A stretch of 64,000 bases of DNA from Zhihengliuella alba. Lineage in GTDB: Bacteria; Actinomycetota; Actinomycetes; Actinomycetales; Micrococcaceae. Below the pieces are notes generated by a model. It had not been told where the DNA came from, searched no databases, and saw nothing but the letters and a program-made list of their open reading frames with translations. How positions within the stretch are numbered: the stretch's first letter is position 1; every line of letters starts with the position of its first letter. Of this stretch, positions 16,724 through 24,488 are shown piece by piece. A program made the position numbers and the translations under genes. The stretch lies in NCBI RefSeq assembly GCF_039538765.1, contig NZ_BAABCJ010000001.1, positions 434,001-498,000 on the forward strand, written 5' to 3'.

Positions 16724-17320
16724 GTGTTTGGACGCAATAAGGACAAGGTCACAGCCGAGCCCACGGCCGCTGAAACCCCGGCATCGAACGAGCCGTCGAG
16801 CGGGGGCAAGGGAGCCCCTACCCCGCGGCGCAACGAGCAGGTCGCCCGCAACAAGCGGCCGCTGGTCTCCTCCGACAAGAAGGAGCGCCGCGAGCAGGAG
16901 CGGCGGCGCCGCATCGAGGCGCAGGAGCGCCTGCGCCTCGCGAACGAGACCGGCGACGACCGCTACATGATGCCCCGCGACAAGGGGCCGCAGAAGCGGT
17001 TCGCCCGCGATTTCGTGGACGCGCGCTGGATGATCGGCGAGTTCCTGATGATTATCATCTTCGCCTTCCTCATCGTCTCCTTCGCCTTCGTGGACAACCT
17101 GGCCGTGCAGGCCAACGTGACCATCGCCCTGTGGGTGGTGCTGCTTGTGACCATCCTCGACGCGTTCATCATGACCCGCCAGCTGAAGAAGCGCCTGGTG
17201 GCGGAGTTCGGCCACCACGAGCGCGGGGTCCTCTGGTACGCCGCCATGCGCGGCCTGCAGTTCCGCAAGATGCGGCTGCCGAAGCCGATGGTCAAGCGGG
17301 GCGGCGCGCCCCGCGACTGA
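16724..17320 (+). CDS. DUF3043 domain membrane protein
   Basis: The 198-residue product starts MFGRNKDKVTAEPTAAE (GTG codon). It has a charged N-terminal half with the basic KKERREQERRRRIEAQERLR stretch, DKGPQKRFARDFVDARW, and two transmembrane helices (about 103-122 and 128-148), then the FRKMRLPKP tail. This is the layout of DUF3043, an actinobacterial family of unknown function. The basic region suggests contact with nucleic acid or membrane lipids, which is inference only. Confidence 0.9.
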   Translation: MFGRNKDKVTAEPTAAETPASNEPSSGGKGAPTPRRNEQVARNKRPLVSSDKKERREQERRRRIEAQERLRLANETGDDRYMMPRDKGPQKRFARDFVDARWMIGEFLMIIIFAFLIVSFAFVDNLAVQANVTIALWVVLLVTILDAFIMTRQLKKRLVAEFGHHERGVLWYAAMRGLQFRKMRLPKPMVKRGGAPRD

Positions 17321-17340
17321 CCGGGCCGGCACCGCGGAGT

Positions 17341-17394
17341 ACGACGGCGGGTCCCCTCCCGCGCTCTCGAGCGCAGGTGGGGACCCGCCGTCGT
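17341..17394. terminator. Bidirectional terminator between DUF3043 gene and pyrD
   Basis: The arms 17341-17356 and 17379-17394 pair perfectly over 16 bp between two convergent genes, with T residues just after the stem on the plus strand (TCGTTCT). Confidence 0.75.
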
Positions 17395-17429
17395 TCTGCC
17401 CCTCCGGGCCCGGGGCCCGGCGCCGGTCG

Positions 17430-18509
17430 CTAGACCGTACGGACCGGGAGGTGCTCGGCGAGGTACCGATTGATCCGCGCCGCCCAGAGCGGGCCCTCGT
17501 AGAGGAATGCCGTGTACCCCTGCACCAGGTCGGCTCCGGCGCGGATGCGCTCCAGCACGTCGGCGCCGGACTCGACGCCGCCGACGGAGATGACCGCCAC
17601 CTCGGGGCCGAGCTCGGTGCGCAGACGCCGGAGGACCTCCAGCGAGCGCTGCTTCAGCGGGGCGCCGGAGAGGCCGCCGGCCCCGATGGCCTCGACCCTG
17701 GCCGCGTCCGACCGGAGCCCGTCGCGGCCGATGGTGGTGTTCGTCGCGACGACGCCGTCGAGGCCGAGGTCGCGGACCAGCGCGGCGACGTCGGAGACGT
17801 CCTCGTCGCTGAGGTCGGGAGCGATCTTGACCAGCAGCGGCACGTGCCGGCCGGCGGCCTCCGCAGACTCCTCGCGCACTGCGGTCAGCAGCGGGCGCAG
17901 GGTCTCGACGCTCTGCAGCAGGCGCAGGCCCGGCGTGTTCGGCGAGCTGACATTGACCACCAGGTAGTCGGCGTGCGGGGCCAGCAGCCGCGTGCTGGCT
18001 CGATAGTCGTCGACGGCGTCCTCGAGCTCGACGGCCTTCGTCTTGCCGATGTTCACCCCGACGATCGGGCGGCGGGGGCCGAACCGGCGCCCCAGAACCT
18101 CGCGCACCGCCGCGACCCGCGGCGCCACGGTCTCTGCACCGTCGTTGTTGAACCCCATGCGGTTGATCACCGCACGGTCCTCCACCAGGCGGAAGAGACG
18201 CGGCTTCGGATTGCCCGGCTGCGCCCGCCCGGTGATCGTCCCGACCTCCACATGCCCGAAGCCCAAGTCGCACAGGGCGGCGACGCCGTGGCCCTCCTTG
18301 TCGAAACCCGCCGCCAGACCGAACGGCGACGGGAAGTCCAGGCCCATGACGGTCCGCGCCAGGCGCGGGGCCGGCTTGACCCGAGACCGGTAGAGGGAGG
18401 AGGCCCGCGCGCGCTCGGCGATGCGGACGGCGTGGAAGGCGAGGCGGTGGGCGGTCTCCGGGTCCATACGGGTGAAGACGAGCCGGAAGACGGCGGGGTA
18501 GATGCGCAT
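17430..18509 (-). CDS. pyrD: Dihydroorotate dehydrogenase (quinone), class 2
   Basis: This membrane-associated FMN enzyme oxidises dihydroorotate to orotate in pyrimidine synthesis, passing electrons to quinone. The 359-residue product has the class 2 N-terminal helical region, FGLAAGFDKEG, INRMGFNNDG, NVSSPNTPGLR with the catalytic serine, and ISVGGVESGADVLERIRAGADLVQGYT. The ATG at 18509 begins MRIYPAVFRLVFTRMDPE, the expected N-terminus; the open frame upstream is antisense to the hydrolase. It lies apart from the pyrF-carAB genes at the other end of the window. Confidence 0.96.
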   Translation of the reverse strand: MRIYPAVFRLVFTRMDPETAHRLAFHAVRIAERARASSLYRSRVKPAPRLARTVMGLDFPSPFGLAAGFDKEGHGVAALCDLGFGHVEVGTITGRAQPGNPKPRLFRLVEDRAVINRMGFNNDGAETVAPRVAAVREVLGRRFGPRRPIVGVNIGKTKAVELEDAVDDYRASTRLLAPHADYLVVNVSSPNTPGLRLLQSVETLRPLLTAVREESAEAAGRHVPLLVKIAPDLSDEDVSDVAALVRDLGLDGVVATNTTIGRDGLRSDAARVEAIGAGGLSGAPLKQRSLEVLRRLRTELGPEVAVISVGGVESGADVLERIRAGADLVQGYTAFLYEGPLWAARINRYLAEHLPVRTV

Positions 18510-18551
18510 GGGTTGTATTTTCGCCCACAGGGAGGCGCACGGGCGAATCGC

Positions 18552-18557
18552 TATGCT
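18552..18557 (+). promoter_or_regulatory. Candidate -10 box of the hydrolase gene (leaderless)
   Basis: TATGCT is followed by six bases and the ATG at 18564. The gene is divergent from pyrD across only 54 bases. Confidence 0.5.
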
Positions 18558-18563
18558 CGTCCC

Positions 18564-19829
18564 ATGTCTTCCAAGCACGCGGCCGAGCAGCGTCCGCCGC
18601 AGCAGGCCGACGCACCCGACCCGGCCGAGTCGGACGAGTATGCGGCCACCGTCCCGCCCGGGCATTGGCACCCGGACGTGCTCGGCGCGGGCTTCGAGTA
18701 CACCAGTTTCCGGGTCGGGGAGGACGACGAGGCGGACCCGAAGACGACCGACACGGCTCTCTATGCCTCGCTCGTGCGCTACCGCCCTGTCGCGCCGCCG
18801 GCACCGCTGGCCGCGGAGGACGAGCCCGCGGCCGGGCCGAGGGCGGGAGGCGTGCTGGGCGCGGTCGCCGGAGCATGGCGGCGCGTACTCGGTGGGCTGC
18901 GCTCCCCCGGCGAGGCCGCCGGGGGTGCCCGCGGGCGTGCGCCCGGGGACGAGGAGGCCGTCGGGCCGACGAGCACCCCGGCCCCCGCGGTCCTCTACAT
19001 CCACGGCTGGAGCGACTACTTCTACAATGCGCCGATGGCCGAGTTCTGGCATGGAATGGGGACCCGCTTCTACGCACTGGACCTGCACCGCTACGGGCGC
19101 AGCCTGCGTCCGTGGCAGACCCCGGGCTACATGGAGAGCCTGGACGACTACGACGCCGATCTGGAGGGGGCGCTCGACCTGATCCGCCGGGACGGGCCGA
19201 CCGACCGGGTGATTGTCGTGGCGCACTCCACGGGAGGGCTGATCGCGTCCCTCTGGGCCCACCGCAATCCGGGAGTCGTCGACGCCCTCGTCCTCAATTC
19301 GCCGTGGCTCGAGTTCCAGGGCAGCTGGGTGGTGCGGCTGGCGGCGAGCGGCATCCTGGATCCGGTGGCCCGGCGCCGGCCCAAGGCTCGCGTCCGACTG
19401 CCCGAGGTGGACTTCTACTGGCAGTCGCTGAGCCGCCTCGGCCAGGGCGAGTGGGACCTGCACCCGCGTTGGCGGCCCCGCTATGCGTTCCCGATCAGGG
19501 CAGGCTGGATGGCCGGCATCCTCGAGGGCCATGCCCGGGTCGCCGCAGGACTCGACATCCAGGCCCCGGTGCTCGTCCTCACCAGCCGGCGAACGTTGAT
19601 CAGCACCCACTTCCGGCCGGAGCACCGGGAGGCGGACTCGGTGCTCGACGTCGAGGTGACACGGCAGCGCGCCCTGAAGCTGGGCGCGGAGGTCACGGTC
19701 GTGACGGTGGACGGGGGCATGCACGACGTCTTCACGTCGAAGGAGCGGCCGCGTCGGTTCGCCTACGAGGCCGTCCGGCGCTGGGCGGGCGGGTACGTCA
19801 GCGGTCTCCAGCGGCCGGCGAGGGGCTGA
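18564..19829 (+). CDS. Alpha/beta hydrolase (serine aminopeptidase / lysophospholipase-like)
   Basis: The 421-residue product contains an alpha/beta hydrolase fold: oxyanion region YIHGWSDYFYN, nucleophile elbow VVAHSTGGLIASLWAH, and a late VDGGMHDVFTS segment holding the probable catalytic histidine. The first 55 residues are acidic and a proline/alanine/glycine-rich insert of about 60 residues (80-140) precedes the fold, so it looks loosely built compared with the family. The substrate is unknown. Its 3' end overlaps the convergent uppS gene by 32 bases. Confidence 0.87.
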   Translation: MSSKHAAEQRPPQQADAPDPAESDEYAATVPPGHWHPDVLGAGFEYTSFRVGEDDEADPKTTDTALYASLVRYRPVAPPAPLAAEDEPAAGPRAGGVLGAVAGAWRRVLGGLRSPGEAAGGARGRAPGDEEAVGPTSTPAPAVLYIHGWSDYFYNAPMAEFWHGMGTRFYALDLHRYGRSLRPWQTPGYMESLDDYDADLEGALDLIRRDGPTDRVIVVAHSTGGLIASLWAHRNPGVVDALVLNSPWLEFQGSWVVRLAASGILDPVARRRPKARVRLPEVDFYWQSLSRLGQGEWDLHPRWRPRYAFPIRAGWMAGILEGHARVAAGLDIQAPVLVLTSRRTLISTHFRPEHREADSVLDVEVTRQRALKLGAEVTVVTVDGGMHDVFTSKERPRRFAYEAVRRWAGGYVSGLQRPARG

Positions 19830-20655
19830 CCGGCGCGTCCACGGCTCCCCCGTACCGGCGGTCCCGCCGGGCGTAGATCTCGATGGCCCGCCAGAGCGTC
19901 CGCCGGTCCACATCGGGCCAGAGGACGTCGAGGAAGACCATCTCGGCGTAGGCGGACTGCCAGAGCATGAAGTTGGACGTCCGCTGCTCGCCGGAGCTGC
20001 GCAGGAAGAGATCCACGTCCGGCAGCTCGGGAGCGTAGAGGTAGCGTCCGATGGTCCGCTCGCTGATCCCACCGGGTCTCAGGCGTCCCGCCTCGACGTC
20101 CGCCGCGATCCGTTGAACGGCGTCCGTGACCTCGGCGCGGCCGCCGTAGTTCACGCACATGGTCAGCTGGCAGACGTCGTTTCCCGCCGTCAGCTCCTCG
20201 GCCGACTTGAGCTCGTTGATGACGCTGCGCCACAGCCGCGGGGCGCGGCCGGACCATTTGACGCGCACGCCCCAGCGGTTCAGCTGGTCGCGACGATTGC
20301 GCAGGACCTGCCGGGAGAAGCCCATGAGGAACCGGACCTCGTCCGGGCTGCGTCGCCAGTTCTCCGTCGAGAACGCGTAGACGGACACGTACTCGACGCC
20401 CATCTCGACGGCCCCGGCCACGACGTCGAGGAGGGCCGCCTCCCCGGCCCGGTGGCCCTCGGTGCGGGGAAGGCCCCGCTGGTTGGCCCATCGCCCGTTG
20501 CCGTCCATCACGATGGCGACGTGCCGTGGGACGAGCTCGGGGGGCACCGGCGGCGGAGTGGCTCCGCTGGGGTGGGGCGCCGGGCGTTCGGGGGCGGGCC
20601 GGCCGGGGCCCGAGCGGGACGTGCTTCGGGAGGAGCGCTGGGAGAATCCGGCCAT
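19798..20655 (-). CDS. uppS: Isoprenyl transferase (undecaprenyl diphosphate synthase family)
   Basis: This cis-prenyltransferase makes the long-chain polyprenyl diphosphate carrier used for cell-wall synthesis. The 285-residue product has the catalytic HVAIVMDGNGRWANQRGLPRTEGH signature, VYAFSTENWRRSPDEV, and the C-terminal DVDLFLRSSGEQRTSNFMLWQSAYAEMVF. A proline-rich N-terminal extension of about 45 residues precedes the domain. The ATG at 20655 shares its A with the recO stop (TAATG), so translation is coupled to recO. Confidence 0.95.
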   Translation of the reverse strand: MAGFSQRSSRSTSRSGPGRPAPERPAPHPSGATPPPVPPELVPRHVAIVMDGNGRWANQRGLPRTEGHRAGEAALLDVVAGAVEMGVEYVSVYAFSTENWRRSPDEVRFLMGFSRQVLRNRRDQLNRWGVRVKWSGRAPRLWRSVINELKSAEELTAGNDVCQLTMCVNYGGRAEVTDAVQRIAADVEAGRLRPGGISERTIGRYLYAPELPDVDLFLRSSGEQRTSNFMLWQSAYAEMVFLDVLWPDVDRRTLWRAIEIYARRDRRYGGAVDAPVSPSPAAGDR

Positions 20656-21404
20656 TACGTTCTTTCGACGAGTTTGAGCGACTTGACCACCCGTTCCAGG
20701 TGCCATTGGACGTATCCTGCCACAATGTTGGCCGCCTCCCGGCGGGCCGGCGCCTCGCTCGCCGCGGCGGTGGCCCAGTCACCGCGCAGGAGGGCTTCGA
20801 GCAGTGCCACGGACTCGGGTGCCGGCGAGAGCGAGCCCGCCGGCCGGCAGTCGTGGCACACGACCCCGCCGAGCGGGATATTCACCGCCTGATGCGGCCC
20901 GGGCGCCCCGCAGCGCACGCAGGCCGAGAAGCTCGGGGCCCAGCCCGCGTTCCCCAGGGAGCGCAGGAGATAGGAGTCCAGCAAAAGGACGGGGTCGACG
21001 TCGCCGCGGGCGAGCGCGGCCAGCGCTCCGTGGAGCAGACGGTACTGGGCCGCCGTGTCCGTCTCGTCTGCGGAGAGCCGCTCGGCCACGTCCGCCATGG
21101 CACTGGCCGCCGTGAAGCGGGAGTAGTCCTGCGACAACGCGTGCCCGTACGGCGACTTCAACTGGGCCTGCGTGACGATGTCCAGGTTCCTGCCCCGGCT
21201 GAGCTGCGCCTCCACCAGCATGAAGGGCTCGAGAGTCGCCCCGAGCTTGGAGCTGGTGCGCCGGACGCCCTTGGCGACCGCGCGGACCTGACCATTGCTG
21301 GGCGTGAGCAGGATGACGATCCGATCGGCCTCCCCCAGCTTGTGCGTCCGCAGCACGATCGCGGCGGTGCGATACGACTTGGACGCGAAGCTGTAGCGGG
21401 GCAC
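20655..21404 (-). CDS. recO: DNA repair protein RecO
   Basis: RecO anneals single-stranded DNA and helps load RecA in gap repair. The 249-residue product has the N-terminal OB-fold (SYRTAAIVLRTHKLGEADRIVILLTPSNGQVRAVAKGVRRTSSKLG) and a four-cysteine zinc site (CVRCG and CHDC). The GTG at 21404 is chosen because it begins VPRYSFASKSYRT, as in actinobacterial RecO, and because GATAAT lies exactly six bases upstream; the upstream open frame is arginine-rich noise. uppS follows in the same operon. Confidence 0.93.
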   Translation of the reverse strand: MPRYSFASKSYRTAAIVLRTHKLGEADRIVILLTPSNGQVRAVAKGVRRTSSKLGATLEPFMLVEAQLSRGRNLDIVTQAQLKSPYGHALSQDYSRFTAASAMADVAERLSADETDTAAQYRLLHGALAALARGDVDPVLLLDSYLLRSLGNAGWAPSFSACVRCGAPGPHQAVNIPLGGVVCHDCRPAGSLSPAPESVALLEALLRGDWATAAASEAPARREAANIVAGYVQWHLERVVKSLKLVERT

Positions 21405-21410
21405 GTAGGG

Positions 21411-21416
21411 ATTATC
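21411..21416 (-). promoter_or_regulatory. Candidate -10 box of recO-uppS (leaderless)
   Basis: GATAAT on the minus strand precedes the GTG of recO by six bases. It is one of the better -10 matches in the window. Confidence 0.6.
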
Positions 21417-21440
21417 GCACCGATTCCGCGGGCAGGTGCG

Positions 21441-21474
21441 GCGCCGGGCCCGTCGGAGGGGGCGGGCCCGGCGC
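21441..21474 (-). terminator. Terminator of leuA
   Basis: The arms 21441-21452 and 21463-21474 pair perfectly over 12 bp with a ten-base loop, just after the leuA stop and upstream of the recO promoter. Confidence 0.75.
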
Positions 21475-21487
21475 GCTGCACTCCCGG

Positions 21488-23242
21488 TCAGGCCTCGGCG
21501 GCGCGGTCCCGGATGGCGCGGTTGACGGCGGAGATCACCGCACGCATGGCGGCGGTCGCGGTGTTCGCGTCGATCCCGACGCCCCAGAGGACCCGTTCGC
21601 CGATTGCGCACTCGACGTACGCGGCTGCGGTCGCGGTGCCGCCCTCGCTGAGCGCGTGCTCCGAGTAGTCGAGCACGCGGACGTCCACGCCGTCCTCGGC
21701 CAGGATGGTCGCCAGGGCGTTGATGGGGCCGGTGCCGCTGGCGCTGCGCTCGGTCGACGTGCCGTCGACCACCAGCTTGGCGTCGAGGGAGAAGGAGCCG
21801 TCCTCGCGCGTCGTGGCGGTGGCCGAGGCGAGACGGTAGTGCCCCCAGGAGCCGCCATCCGCCGCGGAGCCGGCGGGCAGGTACTCGTCCTGGAAGGTCT
21901 CCCAGATGGCCTCGGAGCTCATCTCGCCGCCGTCGCCGTCGGTCTTGCGCTGGATCACGCCGGAGAACTCGATCTGCGCGCGGCGCGGCAGGTCCAGGTG
22001 GTAGTCGTGCTTGAGCAGGTACGCGACCCCGCCCTTGCCGGACTGGGAGTTGACGCGGATGACGGCCTCGTAGCTGCGGCCGATGTCACGCGGGTCCACC
22101 GGCAGGTACGGGACGCCCCAGACCAGATTGTCGACGCTCCTGCCCTCTGCCTCGGCGCGGGCCTCCATGTCCTCGAAGCCCTTCTTGATGGCGTCCTGGT
22201 GCGAGCCGGAGAAGGCCGTGAACACGAGGTCGCCGGCCCACGGAGAGCGCTCGGGGACCTTGAGCTGGTTGCAGTACTCGGCGGTCCGGCGGATCTCGTC
22301 CATGTTGGAGAAGTCGATCTGCGGGTCCACGCCCTGGGTGAAGAGGTTCATCCCCAGCGTCACCAGATCGACGTTGCCCGTCCGCTCGCCGTTGCCGAAC
22401 AGGCACCCCTCGATCCGGTCGGCGCCGGCCAGATAGCCCAGCTCGGCCGCGGCGACCGCCGTGCCGCGGTCGTTGTGCGGATGCAGGGACAGGCAGATGG
22501 CCTCGCGATTGTTCAGGTTCCGGTGCATCCACTCGATGGAGTCGGCGTAGACGTTCGGGGTGGCCATCTCCACCGTGGCGGGCAGATTGATGATCAGCGG
22601 CCGCTCGGGGGTGGGCTCGAGGATGTCGGAGACGGCGTCGCAGATGCGCTTGGCGAACTCCAGCTCGGTCCCCGTGTAGGACTCGGGCGAGTACTCGTAG
22701 GTGACGCTCGTCCCCGGGCTCAGGGTCTCCTCGAACTTCTTGCACAGCCGGGCCCCGGAGGTGGCGATGTCGACGATCCCGTCCTCGTCCTGCCGGAAGA
22801 CGACGCGACGCTGCAGGACGGACGTGGAGTTGTAGAGGTGGACGATCGCGTTCTTCGCGCCGTCGATCGCCTCATAGGTCCGCTGGATCAGGTGCTCCCG
22901 GGACTGGGTCAGGACCTGGATGGCGACGTCGTCCGGGATGCGGTCCTGCTCGATGAGCTGGCGCACGAAGTCGAAGTCGGTCTGGGAGGCCGACGGGAAG
23001 CCGACTTCGATCTCCTTGTAGCCCATGCCGACCAGCAGATCGAACATCTTGTGCTTGCGCTCGACGTTCATCGGGTCGATGAGGGCCTGGTTGCCGTCCC
23101 GCAGGTCGACGGCGCACCAGCGCGGCGCCTTGGTGACGACCTTGTCCGGCCAGGTGCGATCCGGGAGGTCGACCTGGATCTGCTCCTGGAACGGCACGTA
23201 CTTGTGGATCGGCATTCCGGAGGGTTTCTGAGCGTTGTTCAT
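21488..23242 (-). CDS. leuA: 2-isopropylmalate synthase
   Basis: This enzyme condenses 2-ketoisovalerate with acetyl-CoA, the first step of leucine synthesis. The 584-residue product has the HMGL/DRE-TIM domain (CAVDLRDGNQALIDPM; metal histidines in SLHPHNDRGTAVA), a linker, and the C-terminal LeuA allosteric domain (about 470-575) that binds leucine for feedback inhibition. The length matches the long actinobacterial LeuA2-type form. A leucine-rich leader peptide ORF with paired RNA arms lies about 100 bases upstream. Confidence 0.97.
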   Translation of the reverse strand: MNNAQKPSGMPIHKYVPFQEQIQVDLPDRTWPDKVVTKAPRWCAVDLRDGNQALIDPMNVERKHKMFDLLVGMGYKEIEVGFPSASQTDFDFVRQLIEQDRIPDDVAIQVLTQSREHLIQRTYEAIDGAKNAIVHLYNSTSVLQRRVVFRQDEDGIVDIATSGARLCKKFEETLSPGTSVTYEYSPESYTGTELEFAKRICDAVSDILEPTPERPLIINLPATVEMATPNVYADSIEWMHRNLNNREAICLSLHPHNDRGTAVAAAELGYLAGADRIEGCLFGNGERTGNVDLVTLGMNLFTQGVDPQIDFSNMDEIRRTAEYCNQLKVPERSPWAGDLVFTAFSGSHQDAIKKGFEDMEARAEAEGRSVDNLVWGVPYLPVDPRDIGRSYEAVIRVNSQSGKGGVAYLLKHDYHLDLPRRAQIEFSGVIQRKTDGDGGEMSSEAIWETFQDEYLPAGSAADGGSWGHYRLASATATTREDGSFSLDAKLVVDGTSTERSASGTGPINALATILAEDGVDVRVLDYSEHALSEGGTATAAAYVECAIGERVLWGVGIDANTATAAMRAVISAVNRAIRDRAAEA

Positions 23243-23315
23243 GGTGGTGACGCCTCTGTCTCTCTAGCGGGTGGGACTAGCTCCTGGTGGGAGCACGGCC
23301 GGCAGCACGAAGTCT

Positions 23316-23371
23316 CCGCAGTGAGGGGGTCGGCCTCGGGGGTTCAGTCTCCCCGTGGGCCCTCACCGCGG
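23316..23371 (-). promoter_or_regulatory. leuA leader stem
   Basis: On the transcript, the arm at 23371-23360 (inside the leader peptide, just after its leucine codons) can pair with the arm at 23327-23316 over 12 bp with one G-U pair, leaving a 32-base loop. A ribosome stalled at the leucine codons would cover the first arm and open the stem. No U-tract terminator follows, so control may be at translation or Rho-dependent termination. Confidence 0.5.
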
Positions 23372-23400
23372 CGACCTAGAAGAAGCGACGTCCAACGCAT
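23344..23400 (-). CDS. leuA leader peptide (18 residues, Leu-Leu-Leu)
   Basis: The short frame reads MRWTSLLLGRRGEGPRGD, with three consecutive leucine codons CTT-CTT-CTA, codons that are rare in such GC-rich DNA. It lies between a TAGCGT hexamer (exactly six bases before the ATG) and leuA, whose start is about 100 bases downstream of the leader stop. Leader-peptide attenuation of leuA is known in actinobacteria; here it is inferred from the run of leucine codons and the paired arm beginning next to it. Confidence 0.7.
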   Translation of the reverse strand: MRWTSLLLGRRGEGPRGD

Positions 23401-23406
23401 GCGCTC

Positions 23407-23412
23407 ACGCTA
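23407..23412 (-). promoter_or_regulatory. Candidate -10 box of the leuA leader (leaderless)
   Basis: TAGCGT on the minus strand precedes the leader-peptide ATG by six bases. TTGCCG at 23432-23437 is a possible -35 box with a 19-base spacer. Confidence 0.5.
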
Positions 23413-23486
23413 GCACCGGCGCGTATCGACGCGGCAAGTCGGCACGCCAATATTGCGGTCCGGACACCGCCCCGGGCGCCCGGCAC

Positions 23487-24488
23487 TCAGAATCCGAGCC
23501 GGCCCAGCTGCTTGGGGTCTCGCTGCCACTCCTTCGCTACCTTCACGTGCAGGTCCAGGAAGACGCGCACGCCGAGGAGCGCCTCGATGCTCCTGCGGGA
23601 CCGCGAACCGACCTCGCGCAGCCGCGCGCCGCCCTTGCCGATGATGATGGCCTTCTGCGAGGGCCGCTCGACATAGAGGTTCACGTGGATGTCGACCAGC
23701 GGTTTGTCGGCCGGCCGGTCCTCGCGCGGGAGCATCTCCTCCACCACCACGGCCAGCGAGTGCGGCAGCTCGTCGCGGACCCCCTCGAGCGCCGCCTCGC
23801 GGATGAGTTCGGCGACCATCTTGATCTCGGGCTCGTCGGTCAGCTCGCCGTCGGGATAGAGCGGCGGCGACTCGGGCAGCAGCCCCACGAGGACGTCGGC
23901 GACCTCGTCGACCTGGTAGTCCTTGGTGGCGGAGACCGGCACGACGGCCGCGAAGCCGCCGCCGTCGAGGATCTCCTCGCCGAGCCGGCTGACGTTCAGG
24001 AGCTGCTCCGCGAGGGCCTCCCGGGAGACCAGGTCCGCCTTCGTGACGACGGCGACGACGGGCTTGCGCTGGAGCAGGCCGAGCTGCTGGCCGATGAACC
24101 GGTCCCCCGGGCCGATCTTCTCGTTGGCGGGGAGGCAGAAGCCGACGACGTCGACCTCGGAGAGCGTCTCCGCGACCAGATCGTTGAGCCGCTGGCCGAG
24201 CAGGGTCCGGGGCCGGTGGAGCCCCGGGGTGTCCACGAGGACCAGCTGGGCGTCGTCGCGGTGGACGATGCCCCGGATCGTGTGGCGCGTCGTCTGCGGC
24301 TTGTTGGACGTGATCGCCACCTTGCGCCCCACGAGCGCGTTGGTCAGGGTGGACTTGCCGGCGTTGGGCCGCCCCACGAAGGAGGCGAAGCCGGCCCGGT
24401 AGCCCTCCGGGATCTCCGAGCGGAAGAGCTCTCCACCCGTCGCGGTCTTGCTGACGGGCAGTTCCACGTCGCGGTCTGATTTCTTCAT
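23487..24488 (-). CDS. era: GTPase Era
   Basis: Era binds the 3' end of 16S rRNA and acts in 30S subunit assembly. The 333-residue product has the G1 loop GRPNAGKSTLTNALVG, the switch region SNKPQTTRHTIRG, G3 DTPGLHRP and G4 TKAD, then a C-terminal KH domain (IIIGKGGARLREVGSRSR, about 265-320). Its ATG overlaps the stop of the CBS-domain gene by four bases, placing it last in phoH-ybeY-CBS-era. Confidence 0.96.
   Translation of the reverse strand: MKKSDRDVELPVSKTATGGELFRSEIPEGYRAGFASFVGRPNAGKSTLTNALVGRKVAITSNKPQTTRHTIRGIVHRDDAQLVLVDTPGLHRPRTLLGQRLNDLVAETLSEVDVVGFCLPANEKIGPGDRFIGQQLGLLQRKPVVAVVTKADLVSREALAEQLLNVSRLGEEILDGGGFAAVVPVSATKDYQVDEVADVLVGLLPESPPLYPDGELTDEPEIKMVAELIREAALEGVRDELPHSLAVVVEEMLPREDRPADKPLVDIHVNLYVERPSQKAIIIGKGGARLREVGSRSRRSIEALLGVRVFLDLHVKVAKEWQRDPKQLGRLGF

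Noticed and set aside
17430..20072. An 880-codon frame that would extend pyrD upstream
   Set aside because: The first 521 codons are antisense to the hydrolase and lack similarity; pyrD begins with MRIYPAVFRLVF at 18509.
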